Shown here piece after piece: positions 8,670 to 17,326 of a DNA stretch of 64,000 bases. The notes beneath the pieces were generated by a model that did not search any database, was not told the origin of the DNA, and saw only the letters and a list, made by a program, of their open reading frames with translations. Made by a program: the position numbers and the translations under genes. Numbering within the stretch: the first letter of the stretch is position 1; the number at the start of each line of letters is the position of its first letter. The DNA comes from Planctomycetota bacterium (lineage in GTDB: Bacteria > Planctomycetota > UBA1135 > GCA-002686595): assembly GCA_020853575.1 (NCBI GenBank), contig JADYYP010000014.1, positions 62,001 through 126,000 of the forward strand, read 5' to 3'.

Positions 8670-11126
8670 ATGAAAACTCAGGCATGGAGCGTCGTCGTCT
8701 GCGCACTGCGGATGCGATCCTTGGCGCTCGCTCTCGCCCTGGCGCTGTGCGGCGCTCGCGCGCGCGCGCAGTCGGTCGGCGAGACCATCGGCGCGCTCGA
8801 GTTGCAGGCGCCGACCTCGACCGAATTCGTGCTGCGTGGCACGCTGCCGATCCCCAAGCACGTCTTCCCACGCACCGACAGCCTGCTGCCCTTCAAGGTG
8901 CGCAACTACGACGGAACGCTCTCGCCCGCGCAGGTCGAGCCCGTCACTTTCTATCCGCAGTCGAGTGACGGCGCGGATGTCGTCGAGGTGCTCGCGCGCG
9001 TCCGACGCGACCCGGCGGTCCCGGTCGGCAACAACGTGCGCTTCGAGATCGTCTTCGACCCGCACGACACGCGCCGCCCGCGCCTGACCTCGTCGGTCGA
9101 TGCCCTGCGCCAGACGCCCTGGGGCATCGAGCTGCGCACCCGCGACGTGTTCGGCAACCTCTACCGCTGCGATCTGCGGCGCGGCAAGGACAACCGCGTC
9201 GAGCTCAAGCTCGGCCAAGAGGTGCAGCAGATGATGTACTACGGCGTGCTCGAGCCGGTCGTGCCCTCGAGCGGGCCGACGGGCACGCTGCCGCACTTGA
9301 TGGGCGTGCATTCCTACGTGACGTACTGGGCCAAGGAGAACGTGATCACGCTCGACCTGCGGATCCACAACGCCGCCAGCGGCCACGACAAGAGCGCCGC
9401 CGCGACGCAGGACGACGCCCAGAAGAAGCTCTACTTCGACTCGCTGGACTTGATCGTGCCCCAGGGCTGGTCGGTGCTGGCCGAGATCGACGATCCCTCG
9501 CTCGGACAGCAGCGCGCCTTCGGCAATCGCGAGAAGATCGCGCTGATCAAGGCCAATTCCAGCGGCAAGCCCCACGTGATCGGAGAGCAAGCGCAGATCG
9601 AGCGCCGCATCGCGGTGTGCGTCACCGGCTTCGAGGGTGTCGCGCGCGAGCTGCTCGACTCCGCCAACCTGGGTTTCTGTCGCCGCGGCACCAACGCCCA
9701 AGGCCGAGCCTACTGGTCGTGGTGGAATCCGCTGACGGCGCGCTACTTCCCGCAACGCCAGTTGCTCTCGAGCCTGCCGCACCTGACCGAGAACAGCATC
9801 CGCGCCAAGCTCGCGAACGACCTCAACTACATCGCGGACGCGCTCTCCAGCGGCACGACCAACGGCACCTACCCGATCCAATCGCCCGCGATCGGTTGGG
9901 CGCACCCCTGGGGCGTCGCCTACGGCGGGATGACCAGCGGCTCCGAGATCTTCCTGTACGACGGCATGCCGCTGGCGGTGGCGGCCTCCAACGACGGCTA
10001 CCGCTACATGTCGCTGCGCCATCGGATGTACACCGACCGCATGCCGGACGCGCTCTTCAACATCGACGGCCGTCCGACCTCGATGCACGACTGGGTGCGC
10101 AACAACGGCTCGTTCGACTACGTGCCGTCGCTGTTCTTCCAGCGGCTCTTGCCCGGCGGTTACGACATGTTCGGGTTCGACGTGGCGCCGACGCACCAGG
10201 TCAACTACGTCACCGCCAACAACCTGCAGCCCGACTACGAGGCCGAATTGCTGGCCTACATGCCGATCGACCTGCAGCACTTGGCGCGCTACCTCAACTC
10301 GCCCAAGGTCCTGGTGTGGCTGGGCAACGATTCGATGTCCAAGGACGACTTGCTGATGCAGGCCGAGGTCGCGCGGCTCTCCTACCACGACCTGCCGACC
10401 AACGCGAGCGGCACCTACATCGTCTCGGGCATGCTGCACTCGTTGATCTCGGTGACGCAGCATCCGCACATCGGCTTCGGCTTCGGCCGCGGGCAGGGTT
10501 GGACGATCGACGCGATGTGCGCCGCCTACGCCTTCCAAGACCCCACGTGGCGCGCGCAGGCCAAGCCCTGGTTCGACCAGATCGTGTGGATGGTCGGCCA
10601 AGGCCAGACGAGCTGCACCGGGATGATCCAAGCGGTGATCAACACCAAGATGCTCAACGGTCAGTACCGGGCGCGGCAATCGATCGAGCAAGCGATCTGC
10701 GAGAACGGGCTGTGGTCGATGCGCCAGGGCATCTACATGGACGTCGACGCGCCGCGCTTGGCGGACCTCGAAGGCACGCTGCAACGCTCGCTGTACGCCA
10801 TGATCGGGTTCCCCGGTTGGTCGAACTCGCAGAACGCTCCGTGGAGCACCGTCGCGGTCGGCCCCACCGACATCGCGCAGCCCCTGTTCTGCACGTCGCT
10901 CCCCAGCGGCGGCAACGACGTCTACGTCGACCGCTTCCAGACGCCGTCCTCGTTCGCTTACGGCTACCTCTTGACCGGCGACACGGCCTTCCTCGACAAG
11001 TCGATCGACATGCAAGGCGTGACCTTCCCCGACCTGTACACCGCGATGCACGCCGGCGGACTGGGAGCGAACATCGAGAACAAGACGGCGGCGATGGCGC
11101 TCAGCGAGCAGATCAACTACCCCTGA
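8670..11126 (+). CDS. Large secreted protein of an unrecognised family, tandem paralog 2
   Basis: An 818-residue paralog of the gene just upstream. Unlike that protein it has an ordinary Sec signal peptide: a hydrophobic run SLALALALALCGARARAQS with probable cleavage after the ARA site, so it should be released rather than lipid-anchored. The same architecture follows: an N-terminal beta region (FVLRGTLPIPKHVFPRTD), a central region (WSWWNPLTARYFPQ, GWAHPWGVAYGGMTSGSEI, HRMYTDRMP) and a helical C-terminal region (GFGFGRGQGWTIDAM, INTKMLNGQ, RQSIEQAI, YAMIGF). Aromatic and glycine-rich motifs are the best conserved. The pair looks like an old tandem duplication that diverged in localisation. 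The function may be polysaccharide binding or cleavage, which is a guess. The ATG at 8670 has a purine-rich region upstream. Confidence 0.8.
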   Translation: MKTQAWSVVVCALRMRSLALALALALCGARARAQSVGETIGALELQAPTSTEFVLRGTLPIPKHVFPRTDSLLPFKVRNYDGTLSPAQVEPVTFYPQSSDGADVVEVLARVRRDPAVPVGNNVRFEIVFDPHDTRRPRLTSSVDALRQTPWGIELRTRDVFGNLYRCDLRRGKDNRVELKLGQEVQQMMYYGVLEPVVPSSGPTGTLPHLMGVHSYVTYWAKENVITLDLRIHNAASGHDKSAAATQDDAQKKLYFDSLDLIVPQGWSVLAEIDDPSLGQQRAFGNREKIALIKANSSGKPHVIGEQAQIERRIAVCVTGFEGVARELLDSANLGFCRRGTNAQGRAYWSWWNPLTARYFPQRQLLSSLPHLTENSIRAKLANDLNYIADALSSGTTNGTYPIQSPAIGWAHPWGVAYGGMTSGSEIFLYDGMPLAVAASNDGYRYMSLRHRMYTDRMPDALFNIDGRPTSMHDWVRNNGSFDYVPSLFFQRLLPGGYDMFGFDVAPTHQVNYVTANNLQPDYEAELLAYMPIDLQHLARYLNSPKVLVWLGNDSMSKDDLLMQAEVARLSYHDLPTNASGTYIVSGMLHSLISVTQHPHIGFGFGRGQGWTIDAMCAAYAFQDPTWRAQAKPWFDQIVWMVGQGQTSCTGMIQAVINTKMLNGQYRARQSIEQAICENGLWSMRQGIYMDVDAPRLADLEGTLQRSLYAMIGFPGWSNSQNAPWSTVAVGPTDIAQPLFCTSLPSGGNDVYVDRFQTPSSFAYGYLLTGDTAFLDKSIDMQGVTFPDLYTAMHAGGLGANIENKTAAMALSEQINYP

Positions 11127-11147
11127 GCAACTCGAGTACAGCGACAC

Positions 11148-11181
11148 CGCGAGGCCGTGCGATTCGCAGCGCACGGCCTCG
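11148..11181. terminator. Bidirectional hairpin between convergent genes
   Basis: A perfect 13-bp stem (GCGAGGCCGTGCG at 11148-11160 with CGCACGGCCTCGC at 11169-11181) with an 8-nt loop lies between the stop of paralog 2 (11126) and the stop of the convergent aldehyde dehydrogenase gene (11213). It can serve both strands; on the plus strand it is followed by TTCGTTGG. Confidence 0.65.
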
Positions 11182-11212
11182 CTTCGTTGGCGCCGCCCGC
11201 GGCGCGACTTGA

Positions 11213-12736
11213 TCAACCGCCGAACTGGATGCCCTGCGCGAGCGGCAGTGCGCTGGAGTAGTTGACCGTGTTGGTCTGGCGACGCATGTAGACCTTCCAC
11301 ACGTCACTGCCGGCCTCGCGACCGCCGCCGGTCTCCTTCTCGCCGCCGAAGGCGCCGCCGATCTCCGCGCCGCTGGTGCCGATGTTGACGTTGGCGATGC
11401 CGCAGTCGGAACCGGTGGCCGAAATGAAGCGCTCGCTCGAGCGCACGTTCGAAGTGAACAGCGCCGACGAGAGGCCCTGCGGCACCGCGTTGTTCTTGGC
11501 GATGGCGTCGTCGAGGTCCTTGACGCGGATCACGTACAAGATCGGAGCGAAGGTCTCTTCTTGCACGATGTCCCAGTGATTCTCGGCGCGCACGATCGCC
11601 GGGCGCACGAAGTAGCCGCCGCCGAGCTTGCCCGGCAGCGTCACGCGCTCGCCGCCGTAGAGCAGCGTGCCACCCGCGCGCTTCACGCGCTCCAGAGCCG
11701 CTTGCATCTCGTCGATCGACGCCGGAGCCACCAGCGGGCCGCACAGCGTGCCTTCGGCCATCGGATCGCCGATGCGCACGCCGCCGTAGGCCTTGACCAA
11801 GCGCCGCTCGACCTCGTCGGCGATCTTCTCGTGGACCAGCAGGCGGCGCGTCGTGGTGCAGCGCTGTCCCGCGGTGCCGACCGAGCCGAACAGGATCGCC
11901 GGCAGCGCCAGATTCAGATCCGCGTCGTCCATCACGATCAGCGCGTTGTTGCCGCCGAGCTCGAGGATCGTGCGCCCGAAGCGCTGCGCAACCGCGGCCG
12001 CGACCTTGCGCCCGACGGAGGTCGAACCGGTGAACGAGACCAACGGCACGCGCGCGTCGCCGAGCATCGGCTCGCCGACCTGCGCCGACGGTCCGATCAC
12101 CAGCGAGGCCAGCGCGCCGAAACCCTCGGCCTCGAGCACCGGTCGCACGACGTTGGTCAGGCCGATGGCGCACAGCGGCACGGTCCCGGCGGGCTTCCAG
12201 ACGCACGCGTCGCCGCAGACGTAGGCCAACATCGAGTTCCAGGCCCACACCGCCATCGGGAAGTTGAAGGCCGTGATCACGCCGACCACGCCCAAGGGGT
12301 GCCACTGCTCGCGCATCGAGTGGCCGGGCCGCTCGGAGTGCATCGAGAGCCCGTAGAGCATGCGCGACTGCCCCACGGCGAAGTCCGCCATGTCGATCGC
12401 TTCCTGCACCTCGCCCCAGCCCTCCTGCAGGATCTTGCCCATCTCCAGCGAGATCAGCCGGCCCAACGCGTCCTTCTTGCGGCGCAACTCCTCGCCCATC
12501 CTGCGCACGATCTCACCGCGCTTGGGCGCGGGCACCAGACGCCAGCGCAAGTGCGCCTCGTGCGCGGCCGCGACGCAGCGCTCGTACTCCTCGCGCGTCG
12601 CTTGGGTGACGCGCGCGATGACCTCACCCGTCGCCGGATTGCGGCTTTCGAGCAGCGCGCCCTTCGAGCTCAGCCACTTGCCGTCGTACGCACCGGGGTT
12701 GGTGCCCTCGATGCCCAGTTCTCGCAGGAAGTCCAT
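11213..12736 (-). CDS. ALDH7-family aldehyde dehydrogenase, probable aminoadipate-semialdehyde dehydrogenase
   Basis: A 507-residue NAD(P)-dependent aldehyde dehydrogenase, close to the usual ALDH7 length of about 510. Catalytic features are present: the oxyanion Asn158 in ITAFNFPMAVW, cofactor-binding FTGSTSVGR, general base Glu259 in ILELGGNNA and nucleophile Cys293 in GTAGQRCTTTRR. Overall wording, including the N-terminal LGIEGTNPGAYDG and the C-terminal GGEKETGGGREAGSD region, matches ALDH7/AmaB enzymes that oxidise L-2-aminoadipate 6-semialdehyde to L-2-aminoadipate in lysine breakdown. The lysine 6-aminotransferase at 36634-37950 would make that substrate. The ATG at 12736 is preferred over the longer frame because ALDH7 proteins begin here. 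Substrate specificity is an inference from family resemblance. Confidence 0.85.
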   Translation of the reverse strand: MDFLRELGIEGTNPGAYDGKWLSSKGALLESRNPATGEVIARVTQATREEYERCVAAAHEAHLRWRLVPAPKRGEIVRRMGEELRRKKDALGRLISLEMGKILQEGWGEVQEAIDMADFAVGQSRMLYGLSMHSERPGHSMREQWHPLGVVGVITAFNFPMAVWAWNSMLAYVCGDACVWKPAGTVPLCAIGLTNVVRPVLEAEGFGALASLVIGPSAQVGEPMLGDARVPLVSFTGSTSVGRKVAAAVAQRFGRTILELGGNNALIVMDDADLNLALPAILFGSVGTAGQRCTTTRRLLVHEKIADEVERRLVKAYGGVRIGDPMAEGTLCGPLVAPASIDEMQAALERVKRAGGTLLYGGERVTLPGKLGGGYFVRPAIVRAENHWDIVQEETFAPILYVIRVKDLDDAIAKNNAVPQGLSSALFTSNVRSSERFISATGSDCGIANVNIGTSGAEIGGAFGGEKETGGGREAGSDVWKVYMRRQTNTVNYSSALPLAQGIQFGG

Positions 12737-12945
12737 CGCGTCTCTCGCTGTTTCTGTCGGCCGTCGGAAGCCCGCTAGGATATCCGCGCGGAGCGTGCGC
12801 GGCGAGCTGGCGCGGCGAGCCCCGCGTCGCTGGACCATCAGCGGCGATCGTCGCGAGCCCACCGCGGGCGCTCACGGAGCGGAACGAGCGCGCGCCGGGC
12901 GGCACTCCCACGCGCGCTGGAGCGACGCTATCCTCTTCGCCCCAC

Positions 12946-14619
12946 ATGGCCGACAAGATCATTTTCCAGCTACAGGACCTCAAGAAGTACTACGGTCAGG
13001 TCGAGGTGCTCAAGGGCATCACGCTCTCCTTCCTGGAGGGCGCCAAGATCGGCCTGATCGGTCCCAACGGCGCTGGCAAGAGCACGCTCTTGCGCATCAT
13101 GGCCGGCGAGGATCCGAAGTTCGAAGGCGTCGCGCAGAAGGTCGGCGACTACTCGATCGGATACCTGTCGCAGGAACCGCCGCTGGACGAGACCACCGAC
13201 GTCGCCGGCAATCTCAAGCAGGCCGTCAAGGAGCTGCACGACCTCGAGGCGCGCTACAACGAGGTGTGCGCCGACATGGACGGCAAGGAAGAGCTGTTCG
13301 CCAAGCTCCAAGAAGAGATGGACCACAAGGACGTGTGGAATCTCGAGAATCGGCTGGAGCAGGCGGCCACGGCGCTCGACCTGCCGCCGATGGACGCGGA
13401 CGTGAAGAAGCTCTCGGGCGGCGAGCGTCGCCGTGTCGCGCTGTGCAAGTTGCTCTTGCAGCACCCCGACATGCTGCTCCTGGACGAGCCGACCAACCAC
13501 TTGGACGCCGACTCGGTCGAGTGGCTCGAGCAACACCTCAAGGAATATTCGGGCGCGGTGATTCTGATCACCCACGACCGCTACTTCCTCGACAACGTCG
13601 TGGGCTGGATGCTCGAGGTCGAGCGTGGCCGCGGCACGCCCTACAAGGGCAACTACTCGGACTACCTCGAGCAGAAGCAGAAGCTGCTGGCCCAGCGCTC
13701 GTCGGCCAACGAACAGCGCGAGAAGCTCCTGGCGCGCGAGCGCGAGTGGCTCGGGCAATCCCCCGCGGCGCGCCGCAAGCGCGCGAAGTGGCGCGAGGAG
13801 CGCTACAAGCAGCTCATGCAGTCGCGCGCCGAGGACGCGATCGAGGCGGTCGAGTTGCGCATCCCGCCGGGTCCGCGTTTGGGCGACAAGGTGATCAACT
13901 TCCGCGATGTCTCGAAGCGCTACGGCGACCACGTGTTGCTCGCCAAGCTGACCTTCGAGATGCCGCCGGGCTCGATCCTCGGCGTGGTCGGCGCCAACGG
14001 CGTCGGCAAGTCGACGACCTTGAAGATGATCATGGGCAAGGAGAAGCCCGACAGCGGAACGATCGACATCGGCTCGACCGTGATGCTGCGCTACCTCGAT
14101 CAATCGCGCGCGGTGCTCGACGACTCGAAGTCGGTCTACGACAACATCACCGAGGGCAACCCGCAGATCCCCTACGGCGGAAAGGTGCTCGACGGCCGCG
14201 CCTCCGTGGCGCGCTTCAACTTCAAGGGCGAGGACCAGCAGAAGCTGCTCGGCGAGTGCTCGGGCGGAATGCGCAACCGCGTGTTGCTCGCCAAGATGCT
14301 GCGTGAGCCGGCGAACGTCATCCTGATGGACGAGCCGACCAACGACCTCGACCTCGAGACGTTGCGTGTGCTGGAAGAGGCGATCAGCGAGTACCCCGGC
14401 TCCGCGATCGTGGTCAGCCACGACCGCTACTTCCTGAACCGCGTCGCGACGCACATCCTGGCCTTCGAAGGCGAGGTCGAGGAAGGCAAGGGCCCCGAGG
14501 TCAACTTCTTCGCGGGCGACTACGAGGCCTACCACGAGTGGCGCGAGGCCGAACGCAAGCGCCGCGGCCTGCGCCCGCGCTCGCGCGCCGGCAAGTACGC
14601 GCAGCTGTTGCGCGACTGA
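12946..14619 (+). CDS. ettA: Energy-dependent translational throttle protein EttA (ABC-F)
   Basis: A 557-residue cytoplasmic ABC-F ATPase. It has two nucleotide-binding domains with Walker A GPNGAGKS (39-46) and GANGVGKS (about 349), signature LSGGERRRVAL and CSGGMRNRVLLA, and Walker B LLLDEPTNHLD and ILMDEPTNDLD. Between them lies the charged linker with EWLGQSPAARRKRAKWR that defines EttA. The arm insert in domain 1 is present. EttA binds the ribosomal E site and gates the first peptide bond according to the ATP/ADP ratio. Length and motifs agree closely with Escherichia coli EttA (555 residues). There is no transmembrane segment. It is divergently arranged from the aldehyde dehydrogenase gene, with 209 bp between the two starts. 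Confidence 0.95.
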   Translation: MADKIIFQLQDLKKYYGQVEVLKGITLSFLEGAKIGLIGPNGAGKSTLLRIMAGEDPKFEGVAQKVGDYSIGYLSQEPPLDETTDVAGNLKQAVKELHDLEARYNEVCADMDGKEELFAKLQEEMDHKDVWNLENRLEQAATALDLPPMDADVKKLSGGERRRVALCKLLLQHPDMLLLDEPTNHLDADSVEWLEQHLKEYSGAVILITHDRYFLDNVVGWMLEVERGRGTPYKGNYSDYLEQKQKLLAQRSSANEQREKLLAREREWLGQSPAARRKRAKWREERYKQLMQSRAEDAIEAVELRIPPGPRLGDKVINFRDVSKRYGDHVLLAKLTFEMPPGSILGVVGANGVGKSTTLKMIMGKEKPDSGTIDIGSTVMLRYLDQSRAVLDDSKSVYDNITEGNPQIPYGGKVLDGRASVARFNFKGEDQQKLLGECSGGMRNRVLLAKMLREPANVILMDEPTNDLDLETLRVLEEAISEYPGSAIVVSHDRYFLNRVATHILAFEGEVEEGKGPEVNFFAGDYEAYHEWREAERKRRGLRPRSRAGKYAQLLRD

Positions 14620-14627
14620 CCCGCGGG

Positions 14628-14643
14628 AAGCGCGCCGGCGCTT
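14628..14643 (+). terminator. Small hairpin after ettA
   Basis: A 6-bp stem AAGCGC/GCGCTT with the tetraloop GCCG begins 9 bp after the ettA stop. No T-run follows, so termination strength is uncertain. Confidence 0.35.
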
Positions 14644-14947
14644 ACAGACCGGAATCCGTGCGTCTCGCGCTCGCGGCGAGACGGAGCGGCTGCGCCTTGC
14701 CGTGGGCCGCGGCGAGACGCCGCGCGCCCGCCGAGTCGAACTCCGTGCTCGGAACGCGAGCGTTGTAGGAGCGCCAGGCGTCGCCGCCATTTGACAAGCG
14801 CTCGTCGCCGCGAACGTCGTCGGGTGCCGCGTGAACCGCGCTCCGCGGACGCGGTACGCGGCTTGCCTTGCCGCGGCGATCAATCGCTGATTGCGATTTC
14901 CTGCCGAGCCCGCCCCAGCCAAAGCTGTTCACCTGCGTCCAAACTCC
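14644..14947. other. Intergenic region with no gene seen
   Basis: About 300 bp between ettA and the FG-GAP gene. A minus-strand frame runs through it but lacks any recognisable domain and overlaps the real downstream gene. No tRNA or riboswitch fold was recognised. It should contain the promoter for the downstream secreted protein. Confidence 0.3.
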
Positions 14948-16486
14948 ATGTCGCTTTCTCTCCCGCTGACACCCACGTTCGTTGCTTGGTCCCTGGCCGC
15001 GTCGCTCGCCTCCGCGCAGTCGGTGACGTTCCAGCCGCGCGCCGATTTCGACCTCTCGGACCGGCACCCGATCCAGTCAGCGACGGCCGACTTCGACCTG
15101 GACGGGAACCTGGACCTGATCGTCTCCTGCGAGGGCCAAAACAACGGCCGCGTGAGCGTGCTGTGGGGCGACGGCAGCGGGGATTACGGCTCGAACACCG
15201 ATGTCAACGTCTACTTGGCCTGGGGACTGGTGGTCGACGATTTCAACGGCGACGGCTGGCCGGACTTCGCGGTGACCTCGTGTGGCTGGGCGCAGCACGG
15301 CATCGGGATCCTGTTCAACGACCATCAGCGCGGCTTCATCGGAGGCAGCGGCACGAGCTCGCTCGGCACGCCGCCGGTGGGACTGGCGAGCGCCGACTTC
15401 GACCACGACGGTGACGTGGACCTCGCGGTGGCGAACAACGCCGGCGGCTACGCGATCGACTGGTTCAAGAACAACGGCAACGGCTACTTCGGCTCGTTCA
15501 TCGTGATTCCCTACAGCAGCGGCTTGGCGGGCCAACGCGTGGTCGCTGGCGACTTCGACAACGATGGTTGGGCCGACTTGGCGCTGAGCCACTCCGGCGG
15601 CGTCAAGCTGATCCAGAACATCCACCAGAGCTACGAGTGGTTCCACACGTTCCCCACGTCGATCCCCTCCGGTGCGACGGTCGGCCTGGCGGTCGCGGAC
15701 ATGAACCGCGATGGCAACCTCGACATCGTCACGGGCAACGGCTTGATCACCGTGTGGTACGGCGCTGGCGACGGCAGTTTCCCGACGAATTCGAGCTCCG
15801 GCGTGTACTCGATCGGCGACGTGAAGATCGCCGACGTCGACGGCGACACTTGGCTCGACGTCGTCGGAGTCGCGCCACTGCAGATCGCCTACGGCTCGCC
15901 CAGCGGCCTGGCCGGCGGCGCGCAGGTCGTGCCCACTGGCACTGGCCCCACGACCTGCATGACCGGCGACTTCGACAACGACGGCCGCATCGACATCGCG
16001 ACGGCCTGCAACAACAACGCGCAGGACGCGTACGTGTCCGTGCATCTGCAGACCGCCACGCCCGCGCCGAGCGTGTACTGCACCTCGAAGTGGAGCTCGC
16101 TGGGGTGCGTGCCGACGATCGGCTTTTCCGGAGCCCCCCATTCCGCCGGCAGCTCCCCGTTCCACGTCACGGCCAGCGCGATCCTCAACCAGAAGGCGGG
16201 GTTGCTGATCTACGGCTTCCAACGCGGGAGCGGCGCGTTCCAGGGTGGAGTGCTGTGCATCTCCGGCGGCGTGAAGCGCACGCAGATCCAGAGCTCCGGC
16301 GGGTCGACGAGCGGGAACAACTGCTCGGGGAGCTTCGACTACGACATGCAAGCGCGCATCCAGGGCGGAAGCGACCCGCTGCTCGCGACCGGAGTGAAAG
16401 TCGACGCGCAGTACTGGTACCGGGATCCCGCCGACCCGTTCACTTCGGGCTTGAGCAACGCGCTGGAGTTCGTGATCGCTCCGTAG
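14948..16486 (+). CDS. Secreted FG-GAP/VCBS beta-propeller protein with shared C-terminal module
   Basis: A 512-residue secreted protein. The signal peptide ends near SLASAQS. Residues about 35-365 hold seven FG-GAP/VCBS calcium-loop repeats (DFDLDGNLDLIV, DFNGDGWPDFAV, DFDHDGDVDLAV, DFDNDGWADLAL, DMNRDGNLDIVT, DVDGDTWLDVVG, DFDNDGRIDIAT), enough for one seven-bladed propeller. The last 135 residues, starting at VYCTSKWSSLGCVPTIGF and ending SNALEFVIAP, form a separate beta module with conserved Cys and the motif WYRDPADPF. That module also ends the LamG protein at 31514-32689. FG-GAP propellers act in adhesion or ligand binding; no catalytic residues are visible. The ATG at 14948 is the start that gives the signal peptide. 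Confidence 0.85.
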   Translation: MSLSLPLTPTFVAWSLAASLASAQSVTFQPRADFDLSDRHPIQSATADFDLDGNLDLIVSCEGQNNGRVSVLWGDGSGDYGSNTDVNVYLAWGLVVDDFNGDGWPDFAVTSCGWAQHGIGILFNDHQRGFIGGSGTSSLGTPPVGLASADFDHDGDVDLAVANNAGGYAIDWFKNNGNGYFGSFIVIPYSSGLAGQRVVAGDFDNDGWADLALSHSGGVKLIQNIHQSYEWFHTFPTSIPSGATVGLAVADMNRDGNLDIVTGNGLITVWYGAGDGSFPTNSSSGVYSIGDVKIADVDGDTWLDVVGVAPLQIAYGSPSGLAGGAQVVPTGTGPTTCMTGDFDNDGRIDIATACNNNAQDAYVSVHLQTATPAPSVYCTSKWSSLGCVPTIGFSGAPHSAGSSPFHVTASAILNQKAGLLIYGFQRGSGAFQGGVLCISGGVKRTQIQSSGGSTSGNNCSGSFDYDMQARIQGGSDPLLATGVKVDAQYWYRDPADPFTSGLSNALEFVIAP

Positions 16487-16496
16487 CGAGTTCCCT

Positions 16497-16513
16497 GATC
16501 GGCGCCGCCGATC
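16497..16513 (+). terminator. Hairpin after the FG-GAP gene
   Basis: GATCGGC (16497-16503) pairs with GCCGATC (16507-16513) across a 3-nt loop, 10 bp after the stop codon. No T-run follows. Confidence 0.35.
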
Positions 16514-16520
16514 GCGCCGG

Positions 16521-16630
16521 CGGCACGTCGCTCGTCGGCACGTCGCTCGTCGGCACGTCGCTCGTCGGCACGTCGCTCGTCGGCACGTCGCTCGTCGGCA
16601 CGTCGCTCGTCGGCACGTCGCTCGTCGGCA
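16521..16630. repeat. 15-bp tandem repeat, seven copies plus a partial one
   Basis: The unit CGGCACGTCGCTCGT is repeated seven times without a mismatch (16521-16625), followed by the first five bases of an eighth copy. Because 15 is divisible by three, the array is open in several frames and would encode GTSLV or, on the other strand, TSDVP. It lies between the FG-GAP gene and the NPYSAP gene and is not inside a credible coding region. Perfect identity implies recent expansion by slippage or selection on the array. Confidence 0.9.
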
Positions 16631-16752
16631 GCCGCACGCCGCGCCGTCCGCTGAGGGACACGCGCTTCCCCGAAGACTTGCCCCGCTACGGCGCCGGCGC
16701 CAAAGTGGGCGGGCTCGCTGCGTCACCCGGTTCTCGGCGGCTGAGCGTGCGC

Positions 16753-17301
16753 ATGACCGACAACCCCTACAGCGCTCCCCGATCGGCGGAGCTCCCGGCC
16801 GCGGCGGGCTCGGCAGACTCGTCCAACTTGTTCACCGATGGCGTGCACGTGTTCGCCGAGCTCGGCGCGTGCTTTCCGTCGCGCTGCGTGCTGTGCAACG
16901 CGCCCGCGGAGCTGACACTGCGGCGCAGGTTCTCGTGGCACTCGCCTTGGTGGGCGCTGACGATCTTGGCGGGAGTGTTGACGTACTTGATCGTGGCGCT
17001 GGTCGTGCGCAAGAGCATGCTGCTCGAGCTGGGGCTGTGTGCGGCGCACGCGCGGCGCCGCCGCAGGGTGATCCTCGGCTGTTGGATCCTGCCTGTGGCC
17101 GCCGTCGGCGCGTGCGCACTGAGCTCGGAGTCCGTGGCGTTCGCCTTTGGATCGCTGGCCGCCGTGCTGGCGCTGGCGGCGCTGATGATCGGTCAGCGCT
17201 TCGCGAATGTCCTCACGCCGGTGCGCATCGACGCCGCGGGCGCTCGATTGCGCGGAGCTTCGCCGGCGTTCCTCGCGACACTGCCGCACCGCAGCGCGTG
17301 A
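16753..17301 (+). CDS. Small membrane protein with planctomycete-style NPYSAP N-terminus
   Basis: A 182-residue protein beginning MTDNPYSAPRSAEL. Many planctomycete membrane proteins of unknown function start with such an NPYxAP motif. A CxxC pair (CVLCNAPAEL) follows near residue 47, suggesting a metal-binding or redox knuckle. Then come hydrophobic segments WWALTILAGVLTYLIVALVV, VILGCWILPVAAVGACAL and FGSLAAVLALAALMIG, so three transmembrane helices are likely, separated by a basic cytoplasmic loop (HARRRRR). No enzyme domain is recognised. The same frame is open upstream through the 15-bp repeat, but the ATG at 16753 gives the expected N-terminus. Confidence 0.7.
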   Translation: MTDNPYSAPRSAELPAAAGSADSSNLFTDGVHVFAELGACFPSRCVLCNAPAELTLRRRFSWHSPWWALTILAGVLTYLIVALVVRKSMLLELGLCAAHARRRRRVILGCWILPVAAVGACALSSESVAFAFGSLAAVLALAALMIGQRFANVLTPVRIDAAGARLRGASPAFLATLPHRSA

Positions 17302-17326
17302 GGCGCGTCGAGCACGTCGCGTCGCC

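Noticed and set aside
8282..8968. A 228-codon plus-strand frame between the tandem paralogs
   Set aside because: It runs through the terminator hairpin and into the next gene in another frame, without a ribosome-binding site or domain.
14642..15067. A 141-codon minus-strand frame upstream of and overlapping the FG-GAP gene
   Set aside because: It overlaps the signal peptide and first repeats of a well-supported gene and has no recognisable domain.
16521..16630. 15-bp array considered as CRISPR or as a coding pentapeptide repeat
   Set aside because: There are no spacers between units, and the frame has no start codon or domain; the neighbouring ATG at 16753 gives the real gene.
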